Shown: positions 22,751 through 35,787, counted from the first letter of the stretch. The stretch is DNA of 64,000 bases from Larix kaempferi (GCA_027924585.1 BSBM01000643.1:18524501-18588500); one strand, 5' to 3'. Numbers and translations: made by a program. Notes: generated from the letters alone by a model not told the origin.

Positions 22751-24327
22751 CACTCACCACGTGGCAGTATGTGAATAATTATCTCAACATGTAAATGATT
22801 ATTTCAAATTTCCAAGTTAATTCAAATTTGGATGTAAATTAATTTTGTCTCAACTTGAATTTCATTTTCACTTTATCTTTGAATTTGAACACAATCCTCA
22901 ACTATCAAATATCTCGATCAAGTTTACTTCCTCAAAAAAATAGCTATGGTAATATCTCCCATGTCAAGCTTTCTTAAGTTTGTATTGCCCAATATCAAGC
23001 TTTCTTAAAATAATCGAAATAATTTCTTATTCGTTGAGTATCAATCTTTCTTAAAATAATCCAAATAATTTCTTATTCGTTGCTCGATCCCAGGAAGAGA
23101 CTTACGAATTATTCGTTACTGGATCAAAGGGAGAGGTCAGGAGAGGTCGTCTTCCTTATTCATACTTTGAAGACCATACGACTGTATCTCGGATCATTAG
23201 CTACTTTGAAGACCATATGACTGTATCTTGGAGAGTTAGCAGACCGTATCTTGGATTAGTAACACTTATTTTTTAGTCAAACAATGACAATCCCTGAGGC
23301 AAGTATAATTAACTTTGCAGTTTCTTCATAGAAATAAATGCAGACCCTCGTTCATTGTTCATAGACACGAGTTCTGACCAAACCGTTTTCAGGGCAAAGT
23401 TTTTGAAGGCACAGACATATAATAAGGTAGGATCCTTTTGTTTCCTTGCCATTCTTTACTTGCACAAATTAAAATATAACCCATTATTCATGAGAGTATT
23501 TGAAAAGCTAAAATAGGTTGAGTCAAAAGTTGAAAAAAAAACAAGTGCAACAACAAAATACAGCTTTCTTACTTGGATGGTATTTCTACAATGCAAACTT
23601 TCAACACGAGCTGAATGTGCAACAGTGCTCCACGTTGTTCCTTTAGGAGAAACATCAAGAAGTTAGCTGGTCAGCGTGATCCTCCGTCGACAAGCTTAAA
23701 TCGTTGGTCCTGTCTGCGAAAGTATAATCAAAGTTTATAGAGTAAAAAAATTCAATAATACTGCTCACAAACAACTATAGAATTACTCAGAGAGCAGTGT
23801 GGTGACAAATCTGTTGAAGGTGGGGTGCAGATTCTTCTTGAATATGGAGCAGCAATGGGCATTCAAGTATTAAAAAAATACATATGAATTCATTTCTCTT
23901 TATACCAAATATAGTTCTTCTCTGCACAATATATACCCGAGGAGAGTGTATTCATGCAGCTCCTCTCCTCTTCTCTATACCACAAACATAAACAATATAT
24001 TTATGGGCCGTTTCTCCCTTACTAATCAACAAAAAAAAATCAATTAACACAATAACTAAAAAACAATATACACAAACCTTTACATATAAATATAAACGAG
24101 GCCTAAAGTCGGCTTCTCCAAGGAGAAGTCGCTCTTTTCTACGATATCAAGAAAATCAAAATATTGCGTTCCACTTCCTTGGTACTGCAAAACATGCAAC
24201 TCATAGTATACAGTATTTATAAACAGAAAGGTTCCGCTCTTCCAATAGGCCGCTTTACATCTGCCCACAACGATAGTAAAAAAAGCATAAAAAGAACAAT
24301 TCTTTCTTGACAATAAGAAGCCAATAT

Positions 24328-24552
24328 TCATGAGAGTATTTGAAAAGCTAAAATGGGTTGAATCAAAGTTGAAAAAAAACAGGTTAGCGTGGAGTGGTCA
24401 ATAGAGCTTCGTTCATCTATTTGTCCATGCAGTAGTAGGTGAAGCAAGAGGTTCCTTCCCAACAAATGCGATGTGAGACATTCCACTTCTTTGTTCTCTT
24501 TTAACTCCCCATTCTGTCTTGATTCATTCCCTTGATCCGTCCATTGAAGCAT
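24328..24552 (-). other. Small open frame conserved between the two segment copies
   Basis: A 74-codon minus-strand frame is also open in copy B at 59058-59282, with about 8 to 9 residue differences. It begins MLQWTDQ and ends ILAFQILS. No family is recognised. Because the whole segment is duplicated, an open frame may survive by chance. Confidence 0.2.
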
Positions 24553-24639
24553 TCTTGTTTACAAGAACAAAAAATAATATGTATTATTCAAGAAGCATCA
24601 AAGTGAACGGATTAGTCCGATCAGCTCAATAATGTGTAG

Positions 24640-25160
24640 TAAGTATGATTTCTTATGGAATTAGATATGCCTCCAGTGGAGGGGTGTTGTTACTTGGTTA
24701 TACTGACTCTGATTGGGGTGGTAGCATTGTGGACCGAAAGAATACATATGGCTATTGTTTTAGCATGGGTTCTCCTATGATCTCTTGGTCCAGAAGGGAA
24801 CAGGGATCTGTAGCCTAGACTACTACAGAAGCAGAGTATATCGCTGCTAGTATTGCCTTTCAAGAAGCAATGTTGCTTAGGAAGCTAATTGTTGGGTTGT
24901 TCGATGAGAAGCTTGAGTCTACATTCATTCGGTGTGACAATCAAAGATGCATCGAGCTTTCTAAAAACCCTGTGTTTCATTATAAGTCAAAGCACATTGA
25001 AATGAAGTATCACTTCATCAGAGACATGGTCTAGAAAGGTAAAGTGAAACTTCAGTACATTGCTTCCGATGAGAAGATTGCAGATGTGTTAACAAATCCT
25101 CTATCAGTGACAAAGTTCAAGTACCTCCGATACAAGCTTGGTATGGCATAGAATGCCTCC
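24640..25160 (+). pseudogene. 5'-truncated copia RNase H, copy A
   Basis: It is readable from about 24640: SSGGVLLLGYTDSDWGGSIV, SMGSPMISWSRR, TEAEYIAAS, RCDNQRCIELSKNPVFH, HIEMKYHFIRDMV and IADVLTNPLS. TAG codons replace Gln near 24818 and 25033, and both are shared with copy B, so the element was already dead when the segment duplicated. RT, integrase and gag are absent upstream; the element is cut off at its 5' side. Confidence 0.9.
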
Positions 25161-25175
25161 GTTACCGAGAGGGAG

Positions 25176-28100
25176 TGTTAAATGTATAGCATCACGAGTC
25201 ATTCTCCAAGCCAATCTTGTGCAGCCATGATTGGGCCTCATGTCTTGAGGTAGGGAGCCTGAGTTGGACTCAGTAACTTGGAGTAGATTCTTGAGTTGGA
25301 CTCAACAATTTGGAGTAGATTCTTGAGTTGGACTCAACAATGACTAAGTCTTCAGTTGTAAAAGGTTATTCCTCATGAGTTGAAGTGAATGCTTTGATGT
25401 ATCAAAATGACGATGTTATAAAATATTGTTGAACAAGGCTCAAGACTTGTGTGTCAAGTCAGATTCTCATGTGGACCTCTAGTTATAGTAGATACCCATG
25501 GGGTGGACCTCCAGTTATAAAGGTAGATTCTTTTCATGTTGAAGCATTAATGTTGTGTGATGTATTTCTATTAAGTATCTTTTAGAGACGGGCCACCTCC
25601 AAAGTGAATTACTTTAGCATATGATCATTTGGTCTGAGAGTAATATAATATGATCATAGCATCTCACAAATCTTCTGAGTATATAATCTGATATGATAGA
25701 TAATTAAAGTTAACACATATTGACCATGAAGTAAAGATAAGAGATAAAGATAAATGCATAGATAAAAAGAGAATTTGAATTGCTCATGAGATGACTAACT
25801 GAACTCCAATTGTTAAGATTAAGTTAAACACACAATGTATTCCTCTGTTAATTAAAGAACTCACATTGGTCACTACAAGTAAATCAATCAACATGATTTT
25901 AGTTAATAATAGTTAACTAAGTGATAATAAATAAGATCTAGTTAACTAAGTGTTATTGCATAAAGACACTTATGTTAAACTAAAAGATGACACTTGAGTT
26001 GCGACACTTGCATGACTACACTTAAGTGTAACATACCCTTTAAGCTGGAAAACATTTTGTGTTAAGAAACATTATGATAACTTTTATTGTAAAGTTTATG
26101 ATTGGATAGGTGTCCAAGGATGACTGTAATTTGCACAATATATTATTATTTAATAAATAAAATAGGAGACAAACACCTAAGAGGACTGCTGAAAGAGTGG
26201 TTACAGATCCACTAGGTGGAATGGAATCTGGGGTAGAAGGCAATGGACAAGTGGCAGCATCATGATGCAACTAACTAGCTATTGGTATGGGACAACTCCC
26301 TTAAAATGTGGCCATAGTGCCCTGAAAGATGGGACTGGAGTTTGAGGCTCATTTATTCTAAACTGACCACTAAAAGACCTAGTCAATCTATATAATAGCC
26401 ATCAAATTGTGAATTGAGGTTCATCACTTTTCTTGACGTGGAAATTTACCTTGGTGTTTTGCTGTATTTGCACCCAAGAGATTTGATGAGGGGATATGCT
26501 GTTGTTGATCATGTTGTGAGTTTGCCAAACTCTTATTGAGTTCAGGAGGTTGATGCTAAGTGGAGAAGGAATTTTTCAGGAGGTTGATACTGAGTGGAGA
26601 AAGTATTTTTGAGTGCCTTGCTTCTACACAGATTCCACCCACTTACTGGATCAGTAATCAGGCTCGGGGGTTCATTAGAAGTCAGCAGTTGAGCTGCTTC
26701 TTCTGGAGCAGGTTGGGAGGAACAAGCCTCCTTGGATGTTTGTTGGCCCTATGATCTTTTATAGGTTCTATTTTCTTATTTACTTTTATTTTTGAGTTTT
26801 GTTATCTATTTAAACATTCACTGTTAAGTTCTTTATTTTAGTTTTTCCGAATAAATTATTAATTCTGTATCACTTGAATGATTGAACAAAATGATCTCTG
26901 CATTTTTCCCCATGCAAAAGGAACAACATCGTACTCTAGTACAGAGATAGATTAAAAATAGATAAGTTTGATAGGCAAATAGCCAAGTGAATGAGAAGAT
27001 TAAATTATTATAAATTTCTCAAGTTTCTACCTTCTATTTAATTCCTGTATTTATATTTCAGTACCCTAGTTATTAACTATTTTTAGTTAGTTCTAATCAT
27101 AGTTTATATACAATATTTCTGTTTATAAATATCTCTGTTTTTCAAAATTATTATATTCTGCCCTAACAATATAGGATTCATTTATCCATACTCAGCAGTT
27201 AAGATGTTCTTGTTTACACTAGGATAAATAAATATTTACTTTCAAAATATAGCAGAATGATATTCTTCTATAGACATCAAGTATTTCCATTTTCATGTTC
27301 ACATTCATACATTTATTTAAATCATATTTACACAGTGAAAATCCAGGTATTTTTTATTTCTACCAAAACCTTAACAGAGTTATCAATTACTAGTTATATT
27401 AAACATTTCCATTTCTACAACAAGTTTAGCCTTGTTTCTCTTTCCCTATAAAAACATTACCATGTAAATAGGATCAAGATGTAATCTCAATAATTCATAG
27501 TAGAAGACCTGGTTAACATTATCATTTTGAATAACATTCTGATGTTCATTTATTTTAAACAATAGACAAACCATTTCAGACAGAAGTGTCAAGACAGGCA
27601 AGCTTGACTGTCATTATTATAACAAGACTAAAGACAATAATCGTTTACACCATAAACATGCATGTAGATCGACTAGTTAGGAATGAGTTAACAAAACGAC
27701 TGCAGGCTCGACTTACAAACGATTTTACTGAACACAGGTTTATGCCAAGACCACATCTATGAGCTTAGTTAATCTTTTTATTTCAAAATAAAGGCTAAAC
27801 CCTAGCATTGGAATTACTTTTCTATTTTTCTTTAAGACACAGCAACAGCATTATAAACAAAACGAAGCATATACAGGCCATAAGCCTTATCAACAATTTC
27901 ATTTACCCATTGTTCTAATAAACCAAACAGTCGTATTATTGTTTCACAAAAACATTCACTCTTCGATCAATAACCAAGATAAACACAAAGGTTGGCAAAA
28001 CATTGTTTATTCTCATATCATCGACGAGTTACAATTCCTGTTGCAGGCCAAGACCTAAATCGACAAAAGACATAACTATAACTTCTAATTCATCAAACCC

Positions 28101-31100
28101 TGAACATGGGATCAGGTTACATTATAAACAAAACTTCATACAGGTCGTAGCCATACATAGATATAAATTATCTATCATGTAGCAAACAAACACATCGTTT
28201 TTACAGACTTTAAACACTTACATTTTAACCTTAGCCATATACAAAAGAAAAACAAGAATAGTAGTTGTGATACACCATGAAGTACATTATTCAAATCTGA
28301 GGGTAAAATCCTTGTTTATAAAACCATTGCAAGCACGGTTGTTGCCTTATGGGGCGAGGTACATCCTCCCCATACTTTTAAACAGTATGCAAACCCTATA
28401 TCTACATTTTACAAAACTCTCTGAGTTATAAATACAACAGACAGAATAGCACACAGTCGGACATTATCTCATCAACCCAGATTTTTCAAAGCTACCGCCG
28501 AGGCTTACCAGTTGGTATAGCTTTTCCAACCTTCAACTCCAGATTAGAGGAGCCATTTCTTAGTTACACCTGCAATAACAATTACCAGTGGTTAAAATAG
28601 TATATGAATGAAAAGACTTCGGTATTAGAAATTTCATAAACTATTAGCATTTTGTTGAAATATTACAGTTAGAAGGTGAATACATTACCTCTCAAAGTGT
28701 TAGCCGTAGTAGCAACAAACGCCAAATATTTTGTAATTGCAACAAAACCCTACCACGATAAATGATGGAATAACCAGAGCCAACACCCAACCATCATCTC
28801 TCAAACATTTCACAGCGTCAAGACCTGGAAAACCCAAAGTGAAGGGTTGATTTCTCACACAAATCGAACTTCCAGAACCAACAGGTCTGACGATCGAATC
28901 TCTTCAAAGTTACAAACCCAACTGATAGCTTAAACAAGTAACTACTGCATGAAGGACTGAGAACTCGACTCTTCCATTTTATGAGGTTACGAGTTCAAAA
29001 CTCAGAGGTTACAGGCAGAATAATGAGGCTAAAAGCCAGCAGCCTGTCGGCTGCGCAGAGCCACCACTACCAAAAGACTTGAACACAATAACTCATAAAA
29101 AACGCAACAAGAGAGGTTAAGCCCTTGCATCGAAACCACGATAGATCAACGGTGTAGATCAATAGATGGAATCACGAAATCCTAAGACATCTACCCTATT
29201 AATTGTTACATCATTGCAATTGCCATGATGAGCCACAGTGGAGTCATGGTGGAGCCAGCTCATCAACAAGTGAAAACGTATGCCACACTTCAACACTTTA
29301 AAGAGCTATATTCACAGTTGCAGCACATGGTCAAGCACACTAAGTAGTGCCACATTGAAACTCCATTACCTTGGCAGTTAGGTACATTCAATGCCTGGGT
29401 TACGTTATAGCTGCCAACCTGTAGGGCATATCAACGTTCACATCACATTAATAAATACATTGGATTTGCATATGGTATAGTTGAGAGTTTACACCTTGTC
29501 ACATTACGTTTGCACATAGTTGGAGAGATAGCTCCATAATTATTATAGCAACATTTGATCACATAGTTTACAAAATGTGCACATAACTCATATCCATTGC
29601 ATAATATTCCTAGGGTAGGATATATAATAGGGTGTTACAATGCACACATATTGCATAGTTAGCATATAGATTATATTGTGCACGTAGTATCACATAATTC
29701 ATAAGTGCCATATAGGGGCATTATGGTGCACACAACACACATATCATATGGAATATGTAGTACATAGTGAGATTTGAATTATATCTCGAAATTACATCGT
29801 AATGTAAATCATATAAATAAATCAAAGGAACATCCACACTATTGTGTGGTGTTGAATCCTAATGCACGATACTATGAAAGTCATAATGATAATGGAAGGC
29901 AATATTACGATAGCATAGTTTCTTAACATAGGACCTTTGCTTTGGCTAGGAAAAAGAATCAACAGCTATGTACAGTTCTACATAAAAATCAAATAGAAAT
30001 TATCTATGATTCTGAGTATAAAACTGAGACCCATTTGTTATAGATCTTCTCACGATTCATCTACAAGTGTGCAATTTCTACAATATAAGACGTACTGTAT
30101 GTATCAATAGTCATTTTTTAGACATCTTAAACTTGAACACCTTAAAGTTGCGAACTAGGTTTCTCACCAATAGAATGCCCAAGAGTCTTTATCTCTTCAC
30201 TTATCAAAAGAGATATCTATTGAAAAACTGTTGGTCACTTGTCATAAATTAAATCTCTTACCTATAAATCTGTCACAAGTACGAATCAACATGCTTTAGC
30301 ACGAATGCTAAGTAAGCCTCGCGGCGTCCGAAGGACCCCTTCACCAATCAAACAAAAGTACATTAGTTAAATAGATGTTTCATTCCATAAACAACAATAG
30401 TAGAGGTATGTAGCAGCACAACTAAATATGAATAACATCAAGACTTAAGTAGAAATATGTTTGCTGCAAATCCTTACTTAATAAACCAGCATGGCATTTA
30501 ATACAGCAAGATAACATTTCATGCATTGTTCCATTTCCGCATTCACTAAATAAGCAATAAATGTCACATAGAAAAGTTTTAAGTTTTTGTGATTTTTCCA
30601 GGATGTTACATTAAGTGAGCCACCTAACTAAGTGGGCAAGCTTTCATTTAAGGGGCGATTTCATCCTAAGACTTAGTTCAGTGAGTTAATGCACTGCATG
30701 AGAAGTGGGGCACTCTTCTTCATGCAAGATTGATACATCCAGATGGAGGGCGAGTTCATCATGAAGTTAGAAGATAAAAATAGAAGTTGATGCATGTGAA
30801 GAATATAAAAATATGATATACAGGATTGATGAATTTAGTGTGAAGCGAATTCTCTTCTCCCTTGAAGGAAATGCGCTTCTCTTTATACAGGATAATTCTC
30901 CAAGAAGGAAATTCACATTTTTTGCATGTGTTGCACCATTACCCATGCAACCATTCGCCACAACTTGCATGCAGTGATTCTTGCTTGTTAGTAATGTGTT
31001 GGACACATGGCAAGTTGATACAGTTGATCTTATTCTCTATTGCTCAGTATTCTATCTTATCTAGCACCTAGGGTGCCGAAAACAATTTTCTATTTTGTAA

Positions 31101-31309
31101 AAGACATTTTCTGCTATCTATCATAATTATACTCCGAATATTTGTCGGGGGTTTTCATCCTCATTGTTTTGAGGGTTTTCCCCATGGTACATCTTGTGTT
31201 ATGGTTGAATGTTTCATGTGATTGGATGGTTCATTGATTCAAGTATTCAATATTTCTGCACTTAAAGTTTTAAAGTTCAAAGCTCATCATATTTGTTCAA
31301 AAATTAACA
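25176..31309 (+). repeat. 3' LTR of the truncated copia element, copy A (split by an insertion)
   Basis: It follows a GAGAGGGAG polypurine tract and starts TGTTAAATG. The likely end is ...AAATTAACA at 31309, giving TGTTAA...TTAACA termini. Without the nested insertion and its extra TTAAG it is about 1.54 kb, matching copy B (59878-61434). The 3' end is inferred from the inverted termini only. Confidence 0.6.
26027..30610. mobile_element. Nested LTR-like insertion (4,584 bp), solo LTR or LARD-like
   Basis: The insertion starts TGTAACATACC and ends GGATGTTACA, so it has 7-bp inverted termini TGTAACA/TGTTACA as in many plant Gypsy-type LTRs. TTAAG flanks it at 26022-26026 and 30611-30615. The paralogous segment has a single TTAAG (60736-60740) and no insertion, which confirms the borders. 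No gag or pol motif, primer site or internal LTR pair was found. A large solo LTR or a non-coding derivative fits best. An internal AGGGTGTTACA at 29629-29639 looks like another LTR end and may mark internal structure. Confidence 0.8.
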
Positions 31310-31310
31310 T
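30616..31310. other. Right part of the split LTR
   Basis: It is homologous to 60741-61434. A minus-strand frame (30767-31006) is conserved with copy B (60892-61131) but resembles no known protein. No other gene is seen. Confidence 0.5.
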
Positions 31311-31799
31311 GACAAAGGATGAAAAACATTAATTCGAGCTAAAGGGTATTATTCATGGGCAATATTTAATCTTTAAACTGTCATTCTCAGTACATAATAG
31401 TTATAGAATTCCCATTTCCTGAAACTAATTTAGATCTTCAAAAATAATAGACTTGAACCTAGTCATTGTTTTTGCTTATGGTCCAGATATCAGAAAAGTA
31501 TTCAAGAAATGCAAAATCATAATATTCTTAAAAGGAAATAGAGAACGAATTATATACTAAGGATGGCTGCATGATCTGCTAGCTCGTTAGTGTTTGCAAC
31601 AATATCACGACTTGATACAAGGTCCTTCAAATATAAATGACCATTATGTATATGACCATTATAACCCAAACATTGTTATACTTTAAACATGGGATCGATG
31701 CCAAGTATCGCCACAACATGAGGTTACATAACCAATTAAGCAAAGGTATATTTTCACCTAAATACAAAAAAAAAAAACTCAAAGGTTTATCCTAAAGAC

Positions 31800-32720
31800 C
31801 CTTGGCCATGCTAGATGTATTTGTTAAAATATGCATATTAAGTACATTAAACTTTGTGTAAATATAACATGTGTCTTTATATTTCAGAAAAAATGATTTA
31901 TGAAAAATAATTAAAAGATCGACACGTGATTTTAGGTCAATCACCAATTAAAAAATATATAATTGATTAAAAATTCAAATATGTTGTTTATTATATAAAT
32001 TTATTTGAGAAAAAATTTAAGTTTTTATTAAACATTTATTTAATATATATTTAATCTATTTTAATTACAACAACTCAAAATATAAATTCTTAATTATTTA
32101 TGCTAAATCTCTAAATAATAATATGAAAAACTACATATAATACTTATAATAAAATTTCTGCTTATACATAAATGCTGAAACTTAAAATTAAAATATTGTT
32201 GACACATTAAGAAATTTCTTTGAAAGTGTCAAAACTGTGGAGATATATATGAAAAGATGTATTAAAATAAAGTAATTTTAGATTGAGATTGCATAGAGTA
32301 AAAAGTCGATTAGAATTTGTGTTATAAATTATATTTTGTAAATTTTTAAAATAAATTTAATATACGTTAATAATTTAAATTGATATAAAATTATTATTTT
32401 AAAAATATATATTAATAATATTTGATATAAAATTATTATTTTAAAAATTTATATTAATAAAATTTTATAAATCTATACTGATAAAATTTTACTCATTTAT
32501 TATTTAAATTTATTTTTAAATATTTTTAAACTTATTAAGTTTTAAAAACTATTTTTTCTTTCTTTCAAATAACATTATTTTTTAATCATTTCTAACAAAA
32601 ATATACTATTTTAAAAAAGCTAATTAGTTAAACAATTTTATTTCCAAACAATATAGCCATTTTAAAATATATACAATTAAATCTTCTAATTTCAGTTATG
32701 ATTAATAACTAAAAACAAAA
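31800..32720. other. Extremely AT-rich tract, copy A
   Basis: Runs of AAAATTATTATTTTAAAA and TATATTAATAAAATT recur. It matches 62010-62860 and again 63155-63560 in copy B. No gene is present. Confidence 0.6.
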
Positions 32721-32969
32721 TAGCTATGATGTATATGCAGTGTGGATAAAAGTCCCTCCAATGTCTATGATATTTGGATATATCGACACAAGTAAATCAA
32801 TATCTCGCACTTTTTTAGGTCATGATATAGTTTGGTTTGATATTTAAATAAATTGACACAAACAAATCAATATTTCACGTTTTTTAAAGTTATTTAATAT
32901 ATAGTTGTAGCTAAGATAAGAACATACTCTCATACTGAAATAATGTATTGAACAATTCCTAAAACACCA

Positions 32970-33200
32970 TGCGTGGAAATAATGTCATCTTTGTGAATCT
33001 ATGAGCGTTGAAGATGAAAATCACTTTCTCTTAGAGTGCCATGCGTACACCCACATTAGTTCAAAGTTTCCTAATCTTTTCTACAATACAAACCCTCCTA
33101 ACCTTTTAACATGTCAAAACTATAGCAACGTAGGAATACTTCTTTCTAAGCTTTTGAGCATATGAATCAAATTTATAGCAATCCAAATAATTCCTTCTTT
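32970..33200 (+). pseudogene. Possible C-terminal fragment of a non-LTR reverse transcriptase, copy A
   Basis: One frame reads CHLCESMSVEDENHFLLECHAYTHIS and continues about 40 codons to a stop. The CX2CX9HX4C spacing with an EDEnHFLleC core resembles the zinc-binding C-terminus of some LINE polymerases. No upstream RT domain is seen. The same stretch lies at the end of the window in copy B. The assignment rests on this motif only. Confidence 0.35.
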
Positions 33201-33538
33201 TCTCTTAAGGTCCTATATACCAAGTTAGTTTTAATAGATGTTAATCATCATAGTCATTGTCGTCATTATGACAATATATATTTTTCAGTAACTCAAAGTA
33301 AAGTGGATGATTATTTGTATGGACACTAGTAATCCAAAATCTTCATTTGTGGTAGCTAAAATGTCTTAGAATTCACTAGCTTCCTTTTTGTTTTACCAAG
33401 GCTTTCATGGTTATAATTTCAACATGCCTTTAAAAATTATATCTATAGTTTTTGCATTCTCTCCTTAATCTAGTTGATAAAGATATTTAAAATAAACTAG
33501 TTATACCTAGTAAGTTAAAAAACATACCATGTTTAATG

Positions 33539-33655
33539 TTTTCTACTCCTTCCATCATTTCTGAAATTGTAATTTTAATATTTTTAATTGATTAAATGTT
33601 TTCTACTCTTATCATTTCTGAAATTGTAATTTTAATATTTTTAATTGATTAAATG
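33539..33655. repeat. Tandem duplication of about 58 bp
   Basis: TTTTCTACTC...ATCATTTCTGAAATTG...TTTTTAATTGATTAAATG occurs twice back to back (33539-33596 and 33597-33655) with a 3-bp length difference, directly before the P450 fragment. Confidence 0.85.
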
Positions 33656-33700
33656 AAAAATCGAATTACAATTTCAAAACACATAATTAATTACACTAAA

Positions 33701-34276
33701 ATGAACTTCATTCTTGCTGGCCGGGACACTACATCCGTTGCGCTCTCCTGGTTGTTCTGGCTGCTTATTCAACATCCAACCGTGGAAGAAAACATTTTGT
33801 CTGAATTACGGCAGATCAGCAGACGAGGATCGAATCCCACTGGGTTTACGGTAGATGATTTGAAAGAGATGCAGTACTTGCAGGCTGCGCTATCTGAAAC
33901 CTTAAGGCTATATCCGTCGCTCCCTATAAACTATAAAGAAGTGATACAAGACCAGGTATTGCCCGACTGGTCACAATTGAAAAAGGGAACAAATCTCATA
34001 TTTCCAATATACTTCATGGGAAGGATGGAGAATATCTGGGGAGCAGACTGCAGGGAATTCAAGCCCGAGAGATGGCTGCGAGAGGGCTTGTCTGTGCCAA
34101 GAGTTTGTCTGGGAAAGGATTTCGCTCATTTGGTTATGAAATGGGTGGCAACGTCTCTTGTTTATCGATATCGTCTGAAAATGGTGAAGGATGTGATGGC
34201 CGAGCCTAAGCTAGGAATAAATCTGTTCATGAAGACTGGGTTGGTGGTCACCCTGTATCCACGATCAGAAATATAG
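33701..34276 (+). pseudogene. C-terminal part of a CYP86-type cytochrome P450
   Basis: The family hydroxylates fatty acids, mostly at the omega position, for cutin and suberin, and sits on the ER membrane. The fragment starts at the I-helix FILAGRDTTSVALSW, where CYP86-like genes are usually continuous. It then shows the ExxR motif (SETLRLYPSLP), FKPERW, and the haem cysteine region PRVCLGKDFAHLVMKW, ending ...VVTLYPRSEI at 34274-34276. About 18 residues are missing between the PERW region and the Cys: the usual FxxGxR part of the haem loop is gone in frame, leaving LSVPRVCLG. The N-terminal ~320 residues are not found upstream, where AT-rich repeats sit. A frame can be read from ATG 33653, but its first 16 codons come from repeat DNA. 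Most likely a pseudogene. Confidence 0.88.
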
Positions 34277-34387
34277 CCACAGGGTCAATGTCGAGTTATC
34301 CTCTGGTATGTTATTATTATGACATGTTGCATTAGTACAGTTACTTAATTGGTAGGTTACAAATTAGGTATTACAAATTGTGGTTAT

Positions 34388-34660
34388 TATGTCCCCGACA
34401 TATAGTTTTGAGTTGGGTGGTATTAGTTGGGGTGGCAAAAATTGCGGATATGAAATTGCAAAGTTTTTGTTAAAATTTATATTTTTGTATTTTTTTGTAT
34501 TTTTTTTGATTTTTTAAAAGTTCATTTTACGTGGTTGTGGTTTGATCCGTACGCAGTGACGTTGGCATGGGGCTGTGTGCCCCAGGCCCCGGCGGCGGGG
34601 GTGACGTTTGCCGTTTTAAATGAGGTTTAAATGAGGTTTAAATGGTCTCGAGACTGAAGA
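34388..34660 (+). repeat. Left terminal repeat of the 34-42 kb region
   Basis: It starts with a small hairpin TATGTC-CCC-GACATA (34388-34402), also present at 39067-39082 but missing at the right end. It contains a near-perfect stem GGCATGGGGC-TGTGT-GCCCCAGGCC at 34564-34588. Confidence 0.75.
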
Positions 34661-35615
34661 CTCCTGTGCGATTTATTCACCAGTCTTGTCCATTTATCGT
34701 GCCTTTCGTCGAGCTCTGTTGTGTGCTGGCGTCGGGTTGAGGTGTTGCAGGGGTTTAAATGGTCTCGGGACTGAAGACTCCTGTGCGATTTATTCACCAG
34801 TCTTGTCCATTTATCGTGCCTTTCGTCGAGCTCTGTTGTGCGCCCGCTAGCGTCGGGTTGAGGTGTTGTAGTGGTTTAAACGTGTTTAAATGAGGTTTAA
34901 ATGAGGTTTAAATAGTCTCAGGACTCAAGACTCCTGTGCGATTTATTCACCAGTCTTGTCCATTTATCGTCCCTTTCGTCGAGCTCTGTTGGCGCGGGGG
35001 TGGCGGTGGTCTCGGGACTCAAGACTCCTGTGCGATTTATTCACCAGTCTTGTGGATTTATCGTCCCTTTCGTCGAGTTTTGTTGTGTGCCCATTAGCAT
35101 CAGGTTGAGGTGTTGCAGGGGTTTAAATGGTGTTGCAGTTGGCGTATTCATGCGGTATGGTCCAGGGTTTCGTGGTGTTGATGCAGTATGGCGCGGGGTG
35201 ACGGTGGTCTCAGGACTCAAGACTCCTGTGCGATTTATTCACCATTCTTGTCGATTTATCGTCCCTTTCGTCGAGCTCTGTTGTGCGCCTGCTAGCGTCG
35301 GGTTGAGGTGTTCCGGGGGTTTAAACGGTGTTGCAGTTCGAGCTCTGTTGTGCGCCCGCTAGCGTCGGGTTGAGGTGTTCCAGGGGTTTAAACGGTGTTG
35401 CAGTTGGCGTATTCATGCGGTATGGTCCAGGGTTCCGTGGTGTTAATGCAGTATGGCGTGGGGTGGCGTTTGCCGGTTTAAATGAGGTTGGTGGTCTCGG
35501 GACTCAAGACTTCTGTGCGATTTATTCACCAGTCTTGTCGATTTATTGTTCGTTTCGTCGGGCTCTGTTGCGCGCCCGCTAGCGTCGGGTTGAGGTGTTC
35601 CAGGGGTTTAATGCA
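34644..35615 (+). repeat. GC-rich minisatellite block, plus orientation
   Basis: Units start with (G/A)GTCTC(G/A)GGACT at 34644, 34761, 34914, 35008, 35206 and 35493, with a truncated unit at about 35336. Conserved parts are GTGCGATTTATTCACC, GTCGAGCTCTGTTGTG, CTAGCGTCGGGTTGAGG and GGCGTATTCATGCGG. Unit length varies from about 94 to 290 bp because the inner TTTAAA.GG and GTTGCAG modules are copied unequally. GC content is well above the surroundings. Open frames of up to 120 codons run through the units, but they match no known protein. Confidence 0.85.
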
Positions 35616-35787
35616 GTGTGCTCGCTATTTGCAGGGGTGAAGGACGGTCTCCATGCTTGGGTGATGGAGCACTCTGAAGCTATATTTTAGAGGCTCTCTG
35701 GTGTTCAAGCTCATTATGTTTGGTGCGACTTGCTTTTGTCTTGTGGCTTTTTTTGTTGGGTTTTTTGCGGTGGCATGGTTGTTTGTG

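Larger units (their letters stand above)
20586..33080. repeat. Segmental duplication, copy A
   Basis: It is homologous to 56403-64000. The match starts abruptly at TTTGTTCATCAAATTCGGGACTGG in both copies, and the upstream flanks are unrelated. It continues through the copia remnant, the LTR, the AT-rich tract and the ECHAYTHIS fragment. The right boundary is not reached, because the window ends inside copy B. Copy A carries two stretches absent from B: about 21007-22750 and 26027-30610. Confidence 0.9.

Noticed and set aside
30767-31006. Minus-strand frame conserved with 60892-61131 as a gene
   Set aside because: It lies inside an LTR, antisense to it, and is conserved only because the segment is duplicated.
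35000-35582. Frames of 120 and 84 codons with GLKTPVRFIH-type repeats as a protein gene
   Set aside because: They consist wholly of GC-rich minisatellite units and resemble no family; kept only as a finding.
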